Shown one piece after another: positions 34,112-43,339 of a stretch of DNA of 64,000 bases (positions are counted from its first letter, which is position 1; every line of letters starts with the position of its first letter). The stretch comes from Lacinutrix sp. C3R15 (GTDB lineage: Bacteria; Bacteroidota; Bacteroidia; Flavobacteriales; Flavobacteriaceae): positions 466,934 to 530,933 of the forward strand of contig NZ_JAHKPZ010000030.1 of the NCBI RefSeq assembly GCF_018860825.1. Direction: 5' to 3'. The position numbers were made by a program, and so were the translations under genes. The notes beneath the pieces were generated by a model. That model was not told where the DNA came from. It saw nothing but the letters and a program-made list of their open reading frames with translations, and did no database searches.

Positions 34112-36286
34112 TCAATCCTTTTTTAGCGTGACTACTACTTTGGTTCCTTTGTCTCCTTCGGCTTGATAATCATCTATAAATACATCTACTTTGTCTTTAT
34201 ACATTTCGTTTAAAATAGCAACACGTTTTTTTATGTTGTTCATGCCTTTAGAGTTTTGTTTCTTTTGATTTTCGGTTTTTAAAGATTTAGACTTTTCTCT
34301 TCCTATTCCGTCATCTATAATGGTAATGGCAATTTCGTCTATATTTTTTTGTGCTATTTTAATTTCTAGTTTTCCTTTTTCTTGTTTATAACGCAAGCCA
34401 TGCCATACAGCATTTTCAATATAAGGCTGCAAAAGCATTGGCGGAATTTGAAATTGGTTCACTGCAACGTCTTCATTTACAATAATGCTATAGTCAAACT
34501 TATCTTTAAACCTAAAATGTTCTAGCTGTGTGTATAGTTCTAATAATTCTACTTCTTTTTGAAGCGGAATAAAATCTTGCTCACTATTTTCTAAAACAGC
34601 TCGCATAAGTTGTGAAAAATCAGACAGATATCTATTTGCTGTTCGCTCGTCATTAGAAGCTATAAAGCTGTTTACCGAGTTTAATGCATTAAAGATAAAA
34701 TGCGGATTCATTTGGCTTCGTAAAGACTTTAATGCTAAAAGGTTGTTTGCTAATTTTTGTTGCTTGATGTATTTATACATTACATATGCAACAATTAGCA
34801 ACAGAAGTACACCTCCAAAAAGCGAATAAATGACTAATTTTTGACGTTTACTTTGCTCTACAGAAAGTTGATAATTAGTTTGGGTTAATGCTCTATCGCT
34901 TTCTAAACTGGTAATACGATTTTGTTTTTCGGCAATGTTTTTATTAAATCTTGCTGCTTGTGTAATTTCCTGCTCCATTTTAGCATACAAAGCATCTACA
35001 GTTTCTTGATAGGTTTTATAGGTTTCTAAGGCTTCTGTATAATTACCAGCATCTCTATAGGTTTCAGAGAGCTTACGCACAGCATCTTTTTTAACCAATA
35101 AATCTTCTTTATTACCTGCTTCTTCTATACTTTTTTCTAAATACGGAATAGCATTTTTATAATCCTGCTGTTGGTAATATGCGTTACCAATTTTATAGTT
35201 TTGCTTTTGTAATGTTAAGGCACTTTCGTTTTCTATTAAGGTATCGGTTTCTAATTCTGAAATTTCTTTAATCGCTTCTTTACGTAACTGAATTTCATTT
35301 TCATAAGCCATATTATCATTCTGAAAATCGGCTACTTTCACCTTTTCTTCTACAGCTCTTTTTTTATTTTCTTGTGATGCTAAGTCTAAAGCATTTTCAA
35401 AATAAGTATTTGCTTCATTTAGCTTTCCGCTTGTATTATATGCTTCACCAATTTTAGAATTTAAGTCTGTTATTTTAGGTTTAATAAGATGTTTTTCGGC
35501 AATAGTTAGTCCTTTCTTATAGTTAGAAATTGCAGTATCTAACTGTATTATTTTTGTGTATACATCACCTAATCCTTCATAATACACGGTTTTTTGGTAA
35601 TTAGAAAGACTGCTTTCTTTAATGCTTTGATATGTTTGTAGGCTTTCTTGGTAATCTTTATTTTTATAATATGCCTTTGCTAATTTTAAAACTACTTCGT
35701 TTAATTTATTATTTTGAAGGCTAATTTTATAGTTAGAAACTGCCAAATCATACTGTTTCCAATGCATATATACGTCTGCCAGTACTTCATAAGCTTCTGC
35801 ATTTTGGTTGGTAGAGTTGCTTTGCGCTAAAGCTTCGGTTATAAATAAAATACTTTTTTCTGCATCTTTTTTAAGATATACTTCTGCAGAATCTATACTA
35901 CTATTAAAAGGTTTAAGTGAAATTTTTCTTTTATAAACCGTCTCTTCACCCTCAGTTATTGGCTTAACCTCAACGGTTATCCTTTCGTCATCTTTAATGG
36001 TATAAAAAACAGTTTTAATGTCTTTATGCGCAATGGTTAGCTCATCTCCTTTTTTAACTTGAATTCTAAAATCACCAGAAAGATTAGTTGTGGTATATAC
36101 TCCGCCATTTACAGAAATTTGCACATTTGTAATGGGTTTACGTGTATTGCTTTCTACTACAGAGCCTTTTACTATAAAACTAACTTCTTCTTTACCTGCT
36201 GTTGTTTCCGCATTTTGCTGAGCAAAGAAATTACTAGAAAGAAACAGAAAGCCGAAAAGGATACTATATTTTAATAAGTATTTCAT
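34112..36286 (-). CDS. LytS-type sensor histidine kinase with TPR repeats and CarboxypepD-like domain
   Basis: This 724-residue membrane sensor begins with a signal peptide (about 1-22). A carboxypeptidase-regulatory-like beta domain (about 32-100) contains FIVKGSVVESNTRKPITNVQ. About six to eight TPR repeats (about 125-440), a coiled region, one membrane helix (about 484-504) and a LytS-type kinase follow. The phospho-acceptor is H529 in NPHFIFNALNSVN, and the ATP lid region has DDGIGREKSK. The sensing part is thus periplasmic. It pairs with the LytTR regulator downstream and is divergent from two exported-protein genes. Confidence 0.92.
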   Translation of the reverse strand: MKYLLKYSILFGFLFLSSNFFAQQNAETTAGKEEVSFIVKGSVVESNTRKPITNVQISVNGGVYTTTNLSGDFRIQVKKGDELTIAHKDIKTVFYTIKDDERITVEVKPITEGEETVYKRKISLKPFNSSIDSAEVYLKKDAEKSILFITEALAQSNSTNQNAEAYEVLADVYMHWKQYDLAVSNYKISLQNNKLNEVVLKLAKAYYKNKDYQESLQTYQSIKESSLSNYQKTVYYEGLGDVYTKIIQLDTAISNYKKGLTIAEKHLIKPKITDLNSKIGEAYNTSGKLNEANTYFENALDLASQENKKRAVEEKVKVADFQNDNMAYENEIQLRKEAIKEISELETDTLIENESALTLQKQNYKIGNAYYQQQDYKNAIPYLEKSIEEAGNKEDLLVKKDAVRKLSETYRDAGNYTEALETYKTYQETVDALYAKMEQEITQAARFNKNIAEKQNRITSLESDRALTQTNYQLSVEQSKRQKLVIYSLFGGVLLLLIVAYVMYKYIKQQKLANNLLALKSLRSQMNPHFIFNALNSVNSFIASNDERTANRYLSDFSQLMRAVLENSEQDFIPLQKEVELLELYTQLEHFRFKDKFDYSIIVNEDVAVNQFQIPPMLLQPYIENAVWHGLRYKQEKGKLEIKIAQKNIDEIAITIIDDGIGREKSKSLKTENQKKQNSKGMNNIKKRVAILNEMYKDKVDVFIDDYQAEGDKGTKVVVTLKKD

Positions 36287-36492
36287 TTATAAGTATTACA
36301 AAGTATAAACTTACACACTTTAATCTACACTTAAAAACTACGTTACTTATCTTTTTGGTTTTTTCAAGCCTAAAAAGTTAGGTTACCTAACTATAAAAAA
36401 GGGTTTACGTATTGCATTGCCGCTTTCACTCATTTGTAGTTTTTAATAAAAAACTTTGATAATAGGTTTACTAAGAATTTAAAAAATTACCT

Positions 36493-37506
36493 ATGAAAAA
36501 GTTTATTATTACCACTTTAATTATTTTATATACTGCAACTAATTTTGCGCAAATAAAAGGAAATGCAATTTCTATATCTAGACAAAATATAGCATCTAAA
36601 GATCTAGGAAACGGTTATGTATACGGAAACAATTACAACCATTTTACATCTGCAAACTTAATTCCTAATCCTACTATAAATTTAGAAGTTAAAGCCTTAA
36701 GCAATATTATAGCTTCGTCTTACACAGCTGTTTTTAATGTTACACAAATTGGTAAAACCTCTGAAGAAACCAATAATTTAATAAAAGAACGTACACAAAA
36801 ATTAAAAAGCGATTTAGCAGCAAAAGGGCTTTTAACCAACGATTTTATTATAGATGTTATTTCTTTTGTTCCTGTTTATGAAACTATTGTTGAGAAAAAA
36901 TTATTCAGTAAAAAATATGTTGAAGTGCCTAAGGGGTTTGAGCTACAGCAAAACATTCATATTAAATTCACTAAAGTAAATCAGTTTGAAACAATTTTAG
37001 CTGCTTGTGCAAATAACGAAATTTACAACCTAGTTAAGGTAGATTATTTTATAGATAACCTGCAAGAAGTATATAAGCAACTACGCATAGAAATTTTAAA
37101 AGAATTAAAAGTAAAACAAGAGTTCTATAAAAACTTAGGTTTTAATTTAATAGAATACACACCAATAATAGCAGACAATAAGTATTGTTATTTTCCTAGA
37201 GATTTTTACAAAAACTACCAAGCTTTTAATAGCGTTTCTATGGAAGCTTTAAAGAAAAACAGAGGTGTTTATCAAGTAAAAAAACAAACTTCATATTACT
37301 ATGATCCTATTTCGTTTAGAGATTATGATGTTGTAATAAACCCATCTATTGTAGAACCTGTAATACAAATAGGAATGGAAATTAAACTACAATATACACC
37401 TAAGCCAAAACAAGAAAAATCAACAGAAAAAGAAGTAATTAAAAATAAATATTACATCATTTCTCCTGATGGAAGCATAGATATAAAAGAAATAAAAACA
37501 ACATAA
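36493..37506 (+). CDS. Exported protein resembling the SIMPL (DUF541) family
   Basis: This 337-residue protein has a signal peptide (about 1-19, ending TNFAQ). The pattern of the following region suggests a SIMPL domain: SSYTAVFNVTQIGKTSEETNNLIKERT, then a LKSDLAAKGLLTNDFIIDVIS block and QQNIHIKFTKVNQFETILAACANN. A later helix has many Lys/Glu and precedes a C-terminal beta region. The match is by eye and moderate. It is divergent from the LytS sensor gene (206-base gap) and 17 bases upstream of the VWA lipoprotein gene, so these two likely form an operon possibly governed by the sensor. Confidence 0.55.
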   Translation: MKKFIITTLIILYTATNFAQIKGNAISISRQNIASKDLGNGYVYGNNYNHFTSANLIPNPTINLEVKALSNIIASSYTAVFNVTQIGKTSEETNNLIKERTQKLKSDLAAKGLLTNDFIIDVISFVPVYETIVEKKLFSKKYVEVPKGFELQQNIHIKFTKVNQFETILAACANNEIYNLVKVDYFIDNLQEVYKQLRIEILKELKVKQEFYKNLGFNLIEYTPIIADNKYCYFPRDFYKNYQAFNSVSMEALKKNRGVYQVKKQTSYYYDPISFRDYDVVINPSIVEPVIQIGMEIKLQYTPKPKQEKSTEKEVIKNKYYIISPDGSIDIKEIKTT

Positions 37507-37523
37507 CATTAAAAACAAAAACA

Positions 37524-38681
37524 ATGAAAACCATATTTAAAAAAAGTATACTAGCATTATTTTTTGTTAGTCTCACAGCTTGTCAAGCAAAGACAGCAAA
37601 AACAGAAACATCGTTAGCAATAAAGCCTCCTGCAACCCATAAACCAAATAAACAATTTATTAAAGTGGCCTTGCTATTAGATACTAGTAATAGTATGGAT
37701 GGCTTAATAGATCAAGCAAAAGCACAGCTTTGGGAAATTGTAAACGAGCTTTCTTACGCTAAATGCAATGATGCCAAACCAAACCTTCAAATTGCATTGT
37801 ATGAATATGGCAATGATAATTTAAATGGAAACGAAGGCTTTATACGTCAGGTATTAGCATTTAGTCAAGATTTAGACGAGATTTCTAAAGAATTATTTTC
37901 ACTAACTACAAGAGGAGGAAATGAATATTGTGGTTACGTTATTAAAACAGCATTAGATCAATTACAATGGGGAAATAACACAGAAGACTTAAAACTTATT
38001 TTTATTGCAGGAAACGAGCCTTTTAACCAAGGAAGAATTAATTATAAAGTTGCTGGCCAATTAGCACATAACAAAGACGTAACTGTAAACACTATTTTTT
38101 GTGGTGCTTATAACCAAGGAATCTCTAGCTACTGGAAAGATGGAGCAGATATAACGCATGGTAATTATATGGCAATTAACCACAATCATGAAACTGTGCA
38201 TATAGCTTCGCCTTATGATGCTAGTATTTTACAATTAAACAACAAACTAAACAAAACTTATGTGGCTTATGGAAGCTACGGAAAAGATAAAATAAAACGC
38301 CAAGCAGAACAAGATGCAAATGCGCAAGGCTATAGTGAAGCCAATGCAGTAAGTAGAACTGTAAGTAAGAGTTCGCATTTATATAAAAACGCTTCCTGGG
38401 ATTTAATTGATGCTAGTGAAGATGCTTCTTTTTCTTATAAAGAATTAAAAGAAAACGAATTACCAAATGAACTACAAGGTAAAACGGAAGCAGAAATAAA
38501 AACCTATTTAGATAAAAAACGAAAAGAGCGTGAAGCCATACAGGAGCAAATTCAAGATCTAAATATAAAACGAAAGCAATATGTTGCTCAACAACAAAAA
38601 GAAGGAAATGATAATTTAGAAAATGCTATGTTAGGAGCAATTAAAAAACAAGCAAAAAACAAGAATTATAAATGGAAATAA
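37524..38681 (+). CDS. Lipoprotein with von Willebrand factor A domain
   Basis: This 385-residue protein has a lipoprotein signal (SLTAC, C20) and a VWA domain at about 45-240. The metal-ion-dependent adhesion site is D53-x-S55-x-S57 (LLLDTSNSMDG), with a further TTRGGNEYCG segment that could supply the Thr. The C-terminal third (about 300-385) is Lys/Glu/Gln-rich and helical. VWA lipoproteins bind other proteins through the metal site; the partner is not known. It forms an operon-like pair with the SIMPL-like gene and ends at a strong terminator. Confidence 0.85.
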   Translation: MKTIFKKSILALFFVSLTACQAKTAKTETSLAIKPPATHKPNKQFIKVALLLDTSNSMDGLIDQAKAQLWEIVNELSYAKCNDAKPNLQIALYEYGNDNLNGNEGFIRQVLAFSQDLDEISKELFSLTTRGGNEYCGYVIKTALDQLQWGNNTEDLKLIFIAGNEPFNQGRINYKVAGQLAHNKDVTVNTIFCGAYNQGISSYWKDGADITHGNYMAINHNHETVHIASPYDASILQLNNKLNKTYVAYGSYGKDKIKRQAEQDANAQGYSEANAVSRTVSKSSHLYKNASWDLIDASEDASFSYKELKENELPNELQGKTEAEIKTYLDKKRKEREAIQEQIQDLNIKRKQYVAQQQKEGNDNLENAMLGAIKKQAKNKNYKWK

Positions 38682-38690
38682 TGCCCAATA

Positions 38691-38722
38691 AAAAAGCCTT
38701 TCGGTAATCCGAAAGGCTTTTT
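38691..38722. terminator. Bidirectional terminator between the VWA and PorP/SprF genes
   Basis: A perfect 14-bp stem (38691-38704 with 38709-38722, core GCCTTTCGG) with loop TAAT has A-run and T-run flanks suitable for both convergent transcripts. Confidence 0.88.
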
Positions 38723-38744
38723 TATATATACTACATTTAGTGCA

Positions 38745-39746
38745 TTAGTTAACTGCAGGACAGTTACAATGGTATTTCTCTTTTCTACAGTTAAAGTTTA
38801 AACCTAGTGTTATTTGATGAAAACCTGCATTATTAAACACTACAGAGTTTGCTTGGTATGCATAGGTATATGCAAACATAAAGTTGTTATAGTTAATACC
38901 TAATATTGGCGATATATACTGTGCTTTTTGGCTATTAATGCTTGACCCATCAATATATTCTGCACCATCTAAACTACGTCTGTAAGATAATCCTCCCCAA
39001 ATTTGACCAAACTCCATTTTTTTATACGTCTTAAAGTTTAAGTCAAAAGAAGCTTCTTTGGTACCATCTTTATATTGAAATAAAATAGAAGGCTCATAAG
39101 ACCAATCGCTACCAAACTTACCAAAACCGTAACCAGCAGAAAATAAATAACGTCTTAAGTTACTAGTAATTTCCACATCGTTATTAATACCATCATTATT
39201 TAACACATTTTTTACGGTTGCATGCGCATAAAAGTTATATAAGTTATAAGAAAAACCTAAATCAATATTAAAGTTGGTAGAACTTTGCTCGATACCGTAA
39301 ATTAACGGATCAAAAGGTTCGTTTAAAAAAGCAGTTTCATCTAATTTATATTGTATCATACCAACACTTAAACCAAAAGAAAGTTGATTTAAGTCAATTT
39401 CATTTCTTGAAAACATTAGGTGATGTGCATACGTTAAGTACACGCCATTTTGAGAATGGTATCCATTTTTATCAGAATATACTATTGCTCCTATTGCAGA
39501 TGGTGTATCACCAATTCTGCTATTAACACTTATGGTTGCTAATTGAGGTGCATCTTCTTGCCCAAACCATTGTTGTCTTCCTGTTACTCTTAACTTTGCA
39601 CAGTTAGCAGCTCCAGCCATAGAAGGGTGTATTAGGTAATAATTATCTGTTAAATAATCTGTATAGATAGGAAGTCCTTCTTGGGCGTTTACAAACTGAG
39701 AGCAAAATACAACAACAGCTAAAAGGTATAACTTTTTTAAATTCAT
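38745..39746 (-). CDS. PorP/SprF-family type IX secretion membrane protein
   Basis: This 333-residue outer-membrane barrel has a signal peptide (about 1-21, ending FVNAQ) and the family opening GLPIYTDYLTDNYYLIHPSMAGAANC. Repeated beta strands follow, with typical segments such as LTYAHHLMFSRNEI and FNIDLGFSYNLYNFYAHATVKN. PorP/SprF proteins anchor cargo adhesins at the surface in type IX secretion and gliding. Usually a large adhesin gene is adjacent; none is seen here. The start is ATG 39746; an upstream in-frame TTG is rejected. Confidence 0.9.
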   Translation of the reverse strand: MNLKKLYLLAVVVFCSQFVNAQEGLPIYTDYLTDNYYLIHPSMAGAANCAKLRVTGRQQWFGQEDAPQLATISVNSRIGDTPSAIGAIVYSDKNGYHSQNGVYLTYAHHLMFSRNEIDLNQLSFGLSVGMIQYKLDETAFLNEPFDPLIYGIEQSSTNFNIDLGFSYNLYNFYAHATVKNVLNNDGINNDVEITSNLRRYLFSAGYGFGKFGSDWSYEPSILFQYKDGTKEASFDLNFKTYKKMEFGQIWGGLSYRRSLDGAEYIDGSSINSQKAQYISPILGINYNNFMFAYTYAYQANSVVFNNAGFHQITLGLNFNCRKEKYHCNCPAVN

Positions 39747-39959
39747 AATTTTAATTTTCAAGGAAGCTAGGTTAAATGCACTTTTTATAAGTATTTTAAC
39801 TTAATATTTTTAATTTTATTATTATAAGTCACCAAATATATAAAATTTAGTTTTTATAAATTATGATATAAAAGTTAAAGATTTAAGTTGTTTGTCGTAA
39901 ATCAATAATAATACCTATAAGAAATGCTAAATATATAGATAACTCTTGAGTTCTTTTAG

Positions 39960-39967
39960 TATTTTTG
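39960..39967 (+). promoter_or_regulatory. -7 promoter element (TATTTTTG) of the NifU-like gene
   Basis: TATTTTTG matches TAnnTTTG and lies 18 bases before ATG 39985. A TTG at 39946 is too close to serve as a canonical -33 element. Confidence 0.45.
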
Positions 39968-39984
39968 CAAAAAAATAATTGACT

Positions 39985-40887
39985 ATGAATACGTTTAAAG
40001 TTTCTGTAAAAGAAACTAACAATCCAACTATAATAAAATTTGAACTTAATCAATTCATTACCAAGCACCAAAGCTTTGAATTTAATAATATTGATGAAGC
40101 AAAAGCATCTCCATTAGCACAACAATTATTTTACCTTCCGTTTGTAAAAAAAGTATATATAACTAGTAATTTTATAGCTATAGAACGATATAGTATTGTA
40201 GAATGGCAAGATGTACAACAAGAAGTTGCAGAACAAATAGAAAGTTACCTAAATAATGGTGGACTTGTAGTTGAAGAAGAAGCAACTCCTAAAAAAGTAC
40301 CAGTAACTGTTTATGCAGAAAGCACACCTAACCCCTCGGTTATTAAATTTGTAGCCAATAAAAAACTAGTTGCAGCTACTTTTGAGTTTACTTCTATAGA
40401 TGAAGCGAAAGCCTCTCCTCTAGCTACAGAGCTATTCCACTTTCCGTTTGTAAAAAGTGTATTTTTAGATGAAAATTACGTTTCTATTACAAAATATGAA
40501 GTTGCAGAATGGAATGACATCACCATGGAACTTCGTGAATTTATTAGAGCTTTTATTGAAAATGGTAAAGAAATAGTAATTGCAAATGCACCAGAAGTTA
40601 TAGAAAAATCTACGGAAGCCTTAGATGAAACGTATGAAAACATGGATGATACTTCTAAAGAAATCATCAATATCTTAGAGGAGTATGTAAAACCAGCTGT
40701 TGCTAGTGATGGTGGTAACATTCAATTTGAATCTTATGATGCTACTACAAAAAAAGTAAAAGTTATTTTACAAGGAGCTTGCAGCGGATGCCCTTCTTCA
40801 ACATTTACTTTAAAAAATGGTATTGAAAACATGCTTAAAGAAATGATGAAAGGTAGAGTAGAAATTGTAGAAGCCATTAACGGATAA
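39985..40887 (+). CDS. NifU-like Fe-S scaffold with duplicated N-terminal domain
   Basis: This 300-residue protein carries two successive Nfu N-terminal domains (about 1-95 and 105-200), clearly a tandem duplication. Both contain an (F/I)DEAKASPLA core, a (Y/F)xPFVK segment and an EW(Q/N)D(V/I) segment. The C-terminal NifU domain (about 215-300) has the cluster-binding C266-x-x-C269 in GACSGCPSSTF. It should assemble or deliver iron-sulfur clusters in the cytoplasm. ATG 39985 is preferred to an in-frame TTG six bases upstream. Confidence 0.93.
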   Translation: MNTFKVSVKETNNPTIIKFELNQFITKHQSFEFNNIDEAKASPLAQQLFYLPFVKKVYITSNFIAIERYSIVEWQDVQQEVAEQIESYLNNGGLVVEEEATPKKVPVTVYAESTPNPSVIKFVANKKLVAATFEFTSIDEAKASPLATELFHFPFVKSVFLDENYVSITKYEVAEWNDITMELREFIRAFIENGKEIVIANAPEVIEKSTEALDETYENMDDTSKEIINILEEYVKPAVASDGGNIQFESYDATTKKVKVILQGACSGCPSSTFTLKNGIENMLKEMMKGRVEIVEAING

Positions 40888-41002
40888 ATAATTAAAAAAC
40901 CATTTATTTAACAGCTAAATTACTCTTATTCAAACTTTTATATTACTATTATTATTTGTAAATTTAGGTTTCAAGCAATTATTAACTTAAAAAAAACTTA
41001 AT

Positions 41003-41203
41003 ATGGCAATAATGAAAGTAATTGAGGTAATGTCTAATTCAGATAAAAGCTGGGAAGATGCAACTAAAAAGGCAATAAAACATGCCTCAAAAAGTGTAAA
41101 AAACATTAAATCTGTATTTGTACAATCACAAAGCGCAGTAGTTAATGATGATGAAGTAACAGAGTTTAGAGTAAACTTAAAATTAACTTTTGAAGTAAAA
41201 TAA
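41003..41203 (+). CDS. Dodecin family protein
   Basis: This 66-residue protein opens MAIMKVIEVMSNSDKSWEDA and shows the dodecin pattern KKAIKHASKSVKNIKSVFVQSQSAVV, with a C-terminal strand ending RVNLKLTFEVK. Dodecins form hollow 12-mers that store flavin or bind CoA. The usual aromatic flavin-stacking residue is hard to place: W17 of SWEDA is a candidate. It is monocistronic, followed by a terminator. Confidence 0.9.
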   Translation: MAIMKVIEVMSNSDKSWEDATKKAIKHASKSVKNIKSVFVQSQSAVVNDDEVTEFRVNLKLTFEVK

Positions 41204-41230
41204 ACTTGATTAAAGTATAATAACACAAAG

Positions 41231-41257
41231 GCGTTCTATAATAGAACGCTTTTTTTA
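41231..41257 (+). terminator. Intrinsic terminator after the dodecin gene
   Basis: GCGTTCT (41231-41237) pairs with AGAACGC (41243-41249) around a five-base loop and is followed by a run of eight T. Confidence 0.8.
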
Positions 41258-41271
41258 GCTATTAAATTAAC

Positions 41272-41279
41272 TAACTTTG
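41272..41279 (+). promoter_or_regulatory. -7 promoter element (TAACTTTG) of the DUF1304 gene
   Basis: TAACTTTG matches TAnnTTTG and lies 18 bases before the DUF1304 start codon. No -33 element is evident. Confidence 0.45.
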
Positions 41280-41297
41280 ATAGAAAAATAATACTAT

Positions 41298-41657
41298 ATG
41301 AAAATTGTAGCAACCTTATTAGTAGCCTTTGTAGCTTTTGAACATTTTTACTTTCTAGTACTTGAAATGTTTTTATGGACTACAAAAAAAGTAATTAAAA
41401 CCTTTGGTATAGAAAGTGTAGCGTTTGCCGAAAAAACAAAAGTACTAGCTGCAAATCAAGGATTGTATAATGGTTTTTTGGCAGGAGGTTTGGTTTTTGG
41501 TTTAGTAGATAACAATACCAACATGTTATTATTTTTATTAAGTTGTATTATTATTGCTGGAATATATGGCGCATATTCTACCCAAAAAATTAGATTGTTT
41601 TATTTTCAATCTATTCCAGCCCTTATGGCTTTAGCTTCAGTTTTATTTCTATTTTAA
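41298..41657 (+). CDS. DUF1304 membrane protein
   Basis: This 119-residue protein has four predicted membrane helices (about 1-20, 50-68, 72-92 and 98-119). It carries family sequence such as EHFYFLVLEMFLW near the first helix, NQGLYNGFLAGGLVFG, and IAGIYGAYSTQK. The family is of unknown function. It is a single gene with its own -7 box. Confidence 0.85.
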   Translation: MKIVATLLVAFVAFEHFYFLVLEMFLWTTKKVIKTFGIESVAFAEKTKVLAANQGLYNGFLAGGLVFGLVDNNTNMLLFLLSCIIIAGIYGAYSTQKIRLFYFQSIPALMALASVLFLF

Positions 41658-41781
41658 TTATAACGAAGAAATATGAATTTTACAGAATTAAACTTTAAAA
41701 TAACATTTGTTTAGCACATTTTATCGTTTTAGTTTTTAATTTCGCCTATTAAAATTATTAATAAATTATTAAACACAAATT

Positions 41782-42594
41782 ATGGAAATAGAGAAATGGA
41801 CAGAAAAAGGCTTTGAATTTATTTCAACCTATGGTATAAAAGTTATTGGCGCTATTGCCATTTGGATTATTGGTTCCTGGCTTATTAAAAAAATAATTAA
41901 GGCTGTTACTAAGGTAATGAACAGTAGAAATTATGAAGAAAGTCTTAAAAAATTCCTTTTAAACTTAATAGGATGGGCTTTAAAAATACTTTTAATAATC
42001 ACCATACTAGGTAATTTAGGTGTAGAAACCACTTCTTTTGCAGCCATTTTAGCAGCAGCTGGTTTAGCTATTGGTATGGCTTTACAAGGATCTCTTGGTA
42101 ATTTTGCTGGAGGTGTGTTACTAATGATTTTTAAACCTATAAAAATTGGAGATTTAATTGAAGCACAAGGAGAAATAGGTGTGGTAAAAGAAATTGAAAT
42201 TTTTACTACTAAACTTACAGGGCTTTCTAATAAAGAAATTATTATTCCTAATGGATCTTTATCTAACGGAAACATTGTAAACTATAGCACAGAAGGTACA
42301 CGTCGTGTAGATTTAACTTTTGGTGTAGGTTATGATTCTGATATTAAACAAACCAAAAACATATTAATGCAAGTACTTACTGCAAACCCAAAAGTACTTC
42401 AAACTCCTGCTCCAACAGTAAATGTTTCTGAACTTGCAGATAGTTCTATTAATTTTGCTGTAAGACCTTGGTGTAAAACAGAACATTATTGGGATGTATA
42501 CTTTGAAACAACAGAAAATGTAAAAGAAGCATTAGATGCTGCAGGTATAGAAATTCCTTATCCACATCAAGTAGAAATACACAAAGAATCTTAA
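41782..42594 (+). CDS. Small-conductance mechanosensitive channel, MscS family
   Basis: This 270-residue channel protein has three N-terminal membrane helices (about 18-37, 60-85 and 88-118). The pore-lining third helix has the Gly/Ala pattern ILAAAGLAIGMALQGSLGNFAGGVLLMIF. A cytoplasmic vestibule follows, with KIGDLIEAQGEIGVVKEIEIFTTKL and IIIPNGSLSNGNIVNYS. It protects against osmotic downshock by releasing small solutes. Length is close to E. coli MscS (286). It is monocistronic and ends at a strong terminator shared with tsaB. Confidence 0.95.
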   Translation: MEIEKWTEKGFEFISTYGIKVIGAIAIWIIGSWLIKKIIKAVTKVMNSRNYEESLKKFLLNLIGWALKILLIITILGNLGVETTSFAAILAAAGLAIGMALQGSLGNFAGGVLLMIFKPIKIGDLIEAQGEIGVVKEIEIFTTKLTGLSNKEIIIPNGSLSNGNIVNYSTEGTRRVDLTFGVGYDSDIKQTKNILMQVLTANPKVLQTPAPTVNVSELADSSINFAVRPWCKTEHYWDVYFETTENVKEALDAAGIEIPYPHQVEIHKES

Positions 42595-42613
42595 TTAGGT
42601 TTTTGATGTATAC

Positions 42614-42651
42614 AAAAGACCTTTCTGCTTTTAATAGTAGAAAGGTCTTTT
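42614..42651. terminator. Terminator between the MscS gene and tsaB
   Basis: AAAAGACCTTTCT (42614-42626) pairs with AGAAAGGTCTTTT (42639-42651), with a further G-T containing extension inside, then a T-run. The plus-strand T-run is long; on the minus strand it is shorter, so it may be weaker for tsaB. Confidence 0.8.
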
Positions 42652-42652
42652 T

Positions 42653-43330
42653 TTATACTTTAGGTTTTGGCTTTAATGCTACAAAATCTTTTAAATAATA
42701 GGGTTCAAAATAAGCAACATCTTCTATGTTGTTTTCTTGATACTTATTAAACGCAATTACCGACATTTCATTTGCAGAAGGTAATTTATCTTCTATAAAA
42801 ACAGCATTTTTATGGGTGATTAGTGTTTTGGTTTTTTCAACACCATTACCTATAAAATACACTTTTCCTTTTTCTAGATAGCTGGCAAAAGACTGTTCGT
42901 CTAGAATTTGTGCTTCAATTTCTCTTACTGTATTATAATTAGCATCAAATACAGCAGAATACACTTCCATACGTCTTGCATCAAGCATTGGTACAATAAG
43001 ACCTTGTTCTAGTTTAACCTGTCTAGCAAGTGCCTCTAAAGTAGAAACAGAAATTAAAGGTTTATTTAAAGCAAAACACAAACCCTTTGCAGCAGAAACT
43101 CCAATACGCAAGCCTGTATAAGAACCAGGTCCTTTACTTACTGCAATAGCGTCTATAGCTGAAGCTTGTAAATTATTTTGCTTTAGTAAGCTTTCTATAT
43201 ATACATGCAAACGCTCTGCATGTGAGTATTGCTTGCTATTATCTTCTTGTAAAGCAAAAGTCTCTCCTTCTTTAGAAAGAGAGACTGAGCAGTTTGTTGT
43301 TGCTGTTTCTATGTTTAGTATTATTGCCAA
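42653..43330 (-). CDS. tsaB: tRNA t6A biosynthesis protein TsaB
   Basis: This 225-residue ASKHA-fold protein partners TsaD in making the t6A modification next to the anticodon of ANN-decoding tRNAs. Family features are the opening MAIILNIETATTNCSVSLS, VSKGPGSYTGLRIGVSAAKGLCF (about 64-86) and VPMLDARRMEVYSAVF. Length is normal. It is the last gene of a minus-strand run behind the efflux genes, nine bases after the adaptor at 43340. This linkage seems positional rather than functional. Confidence 0.95.
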   Translation of the reverse strand: MAIILNIETATTNCSVSLSKEGETFALQEDNSKQYSHAERLHVYIESLLKQNNLQASAIDAIAVSKGPGSYTGLRIGVSAAKGLCFALNKPLISVSTLEALARQVKLEQGLIVPMLDARRMEVYSAVFDANYNTVREIEAQILDEQSFASYLEKGKVYFIGNGVEKTKTLITHKNAVFIEDKLPSANEMSVIAFNKYQENNIEDVAYFEPYYLKDFVALKPKPKV

Positions 43331-43339
43331 AATATAGTA

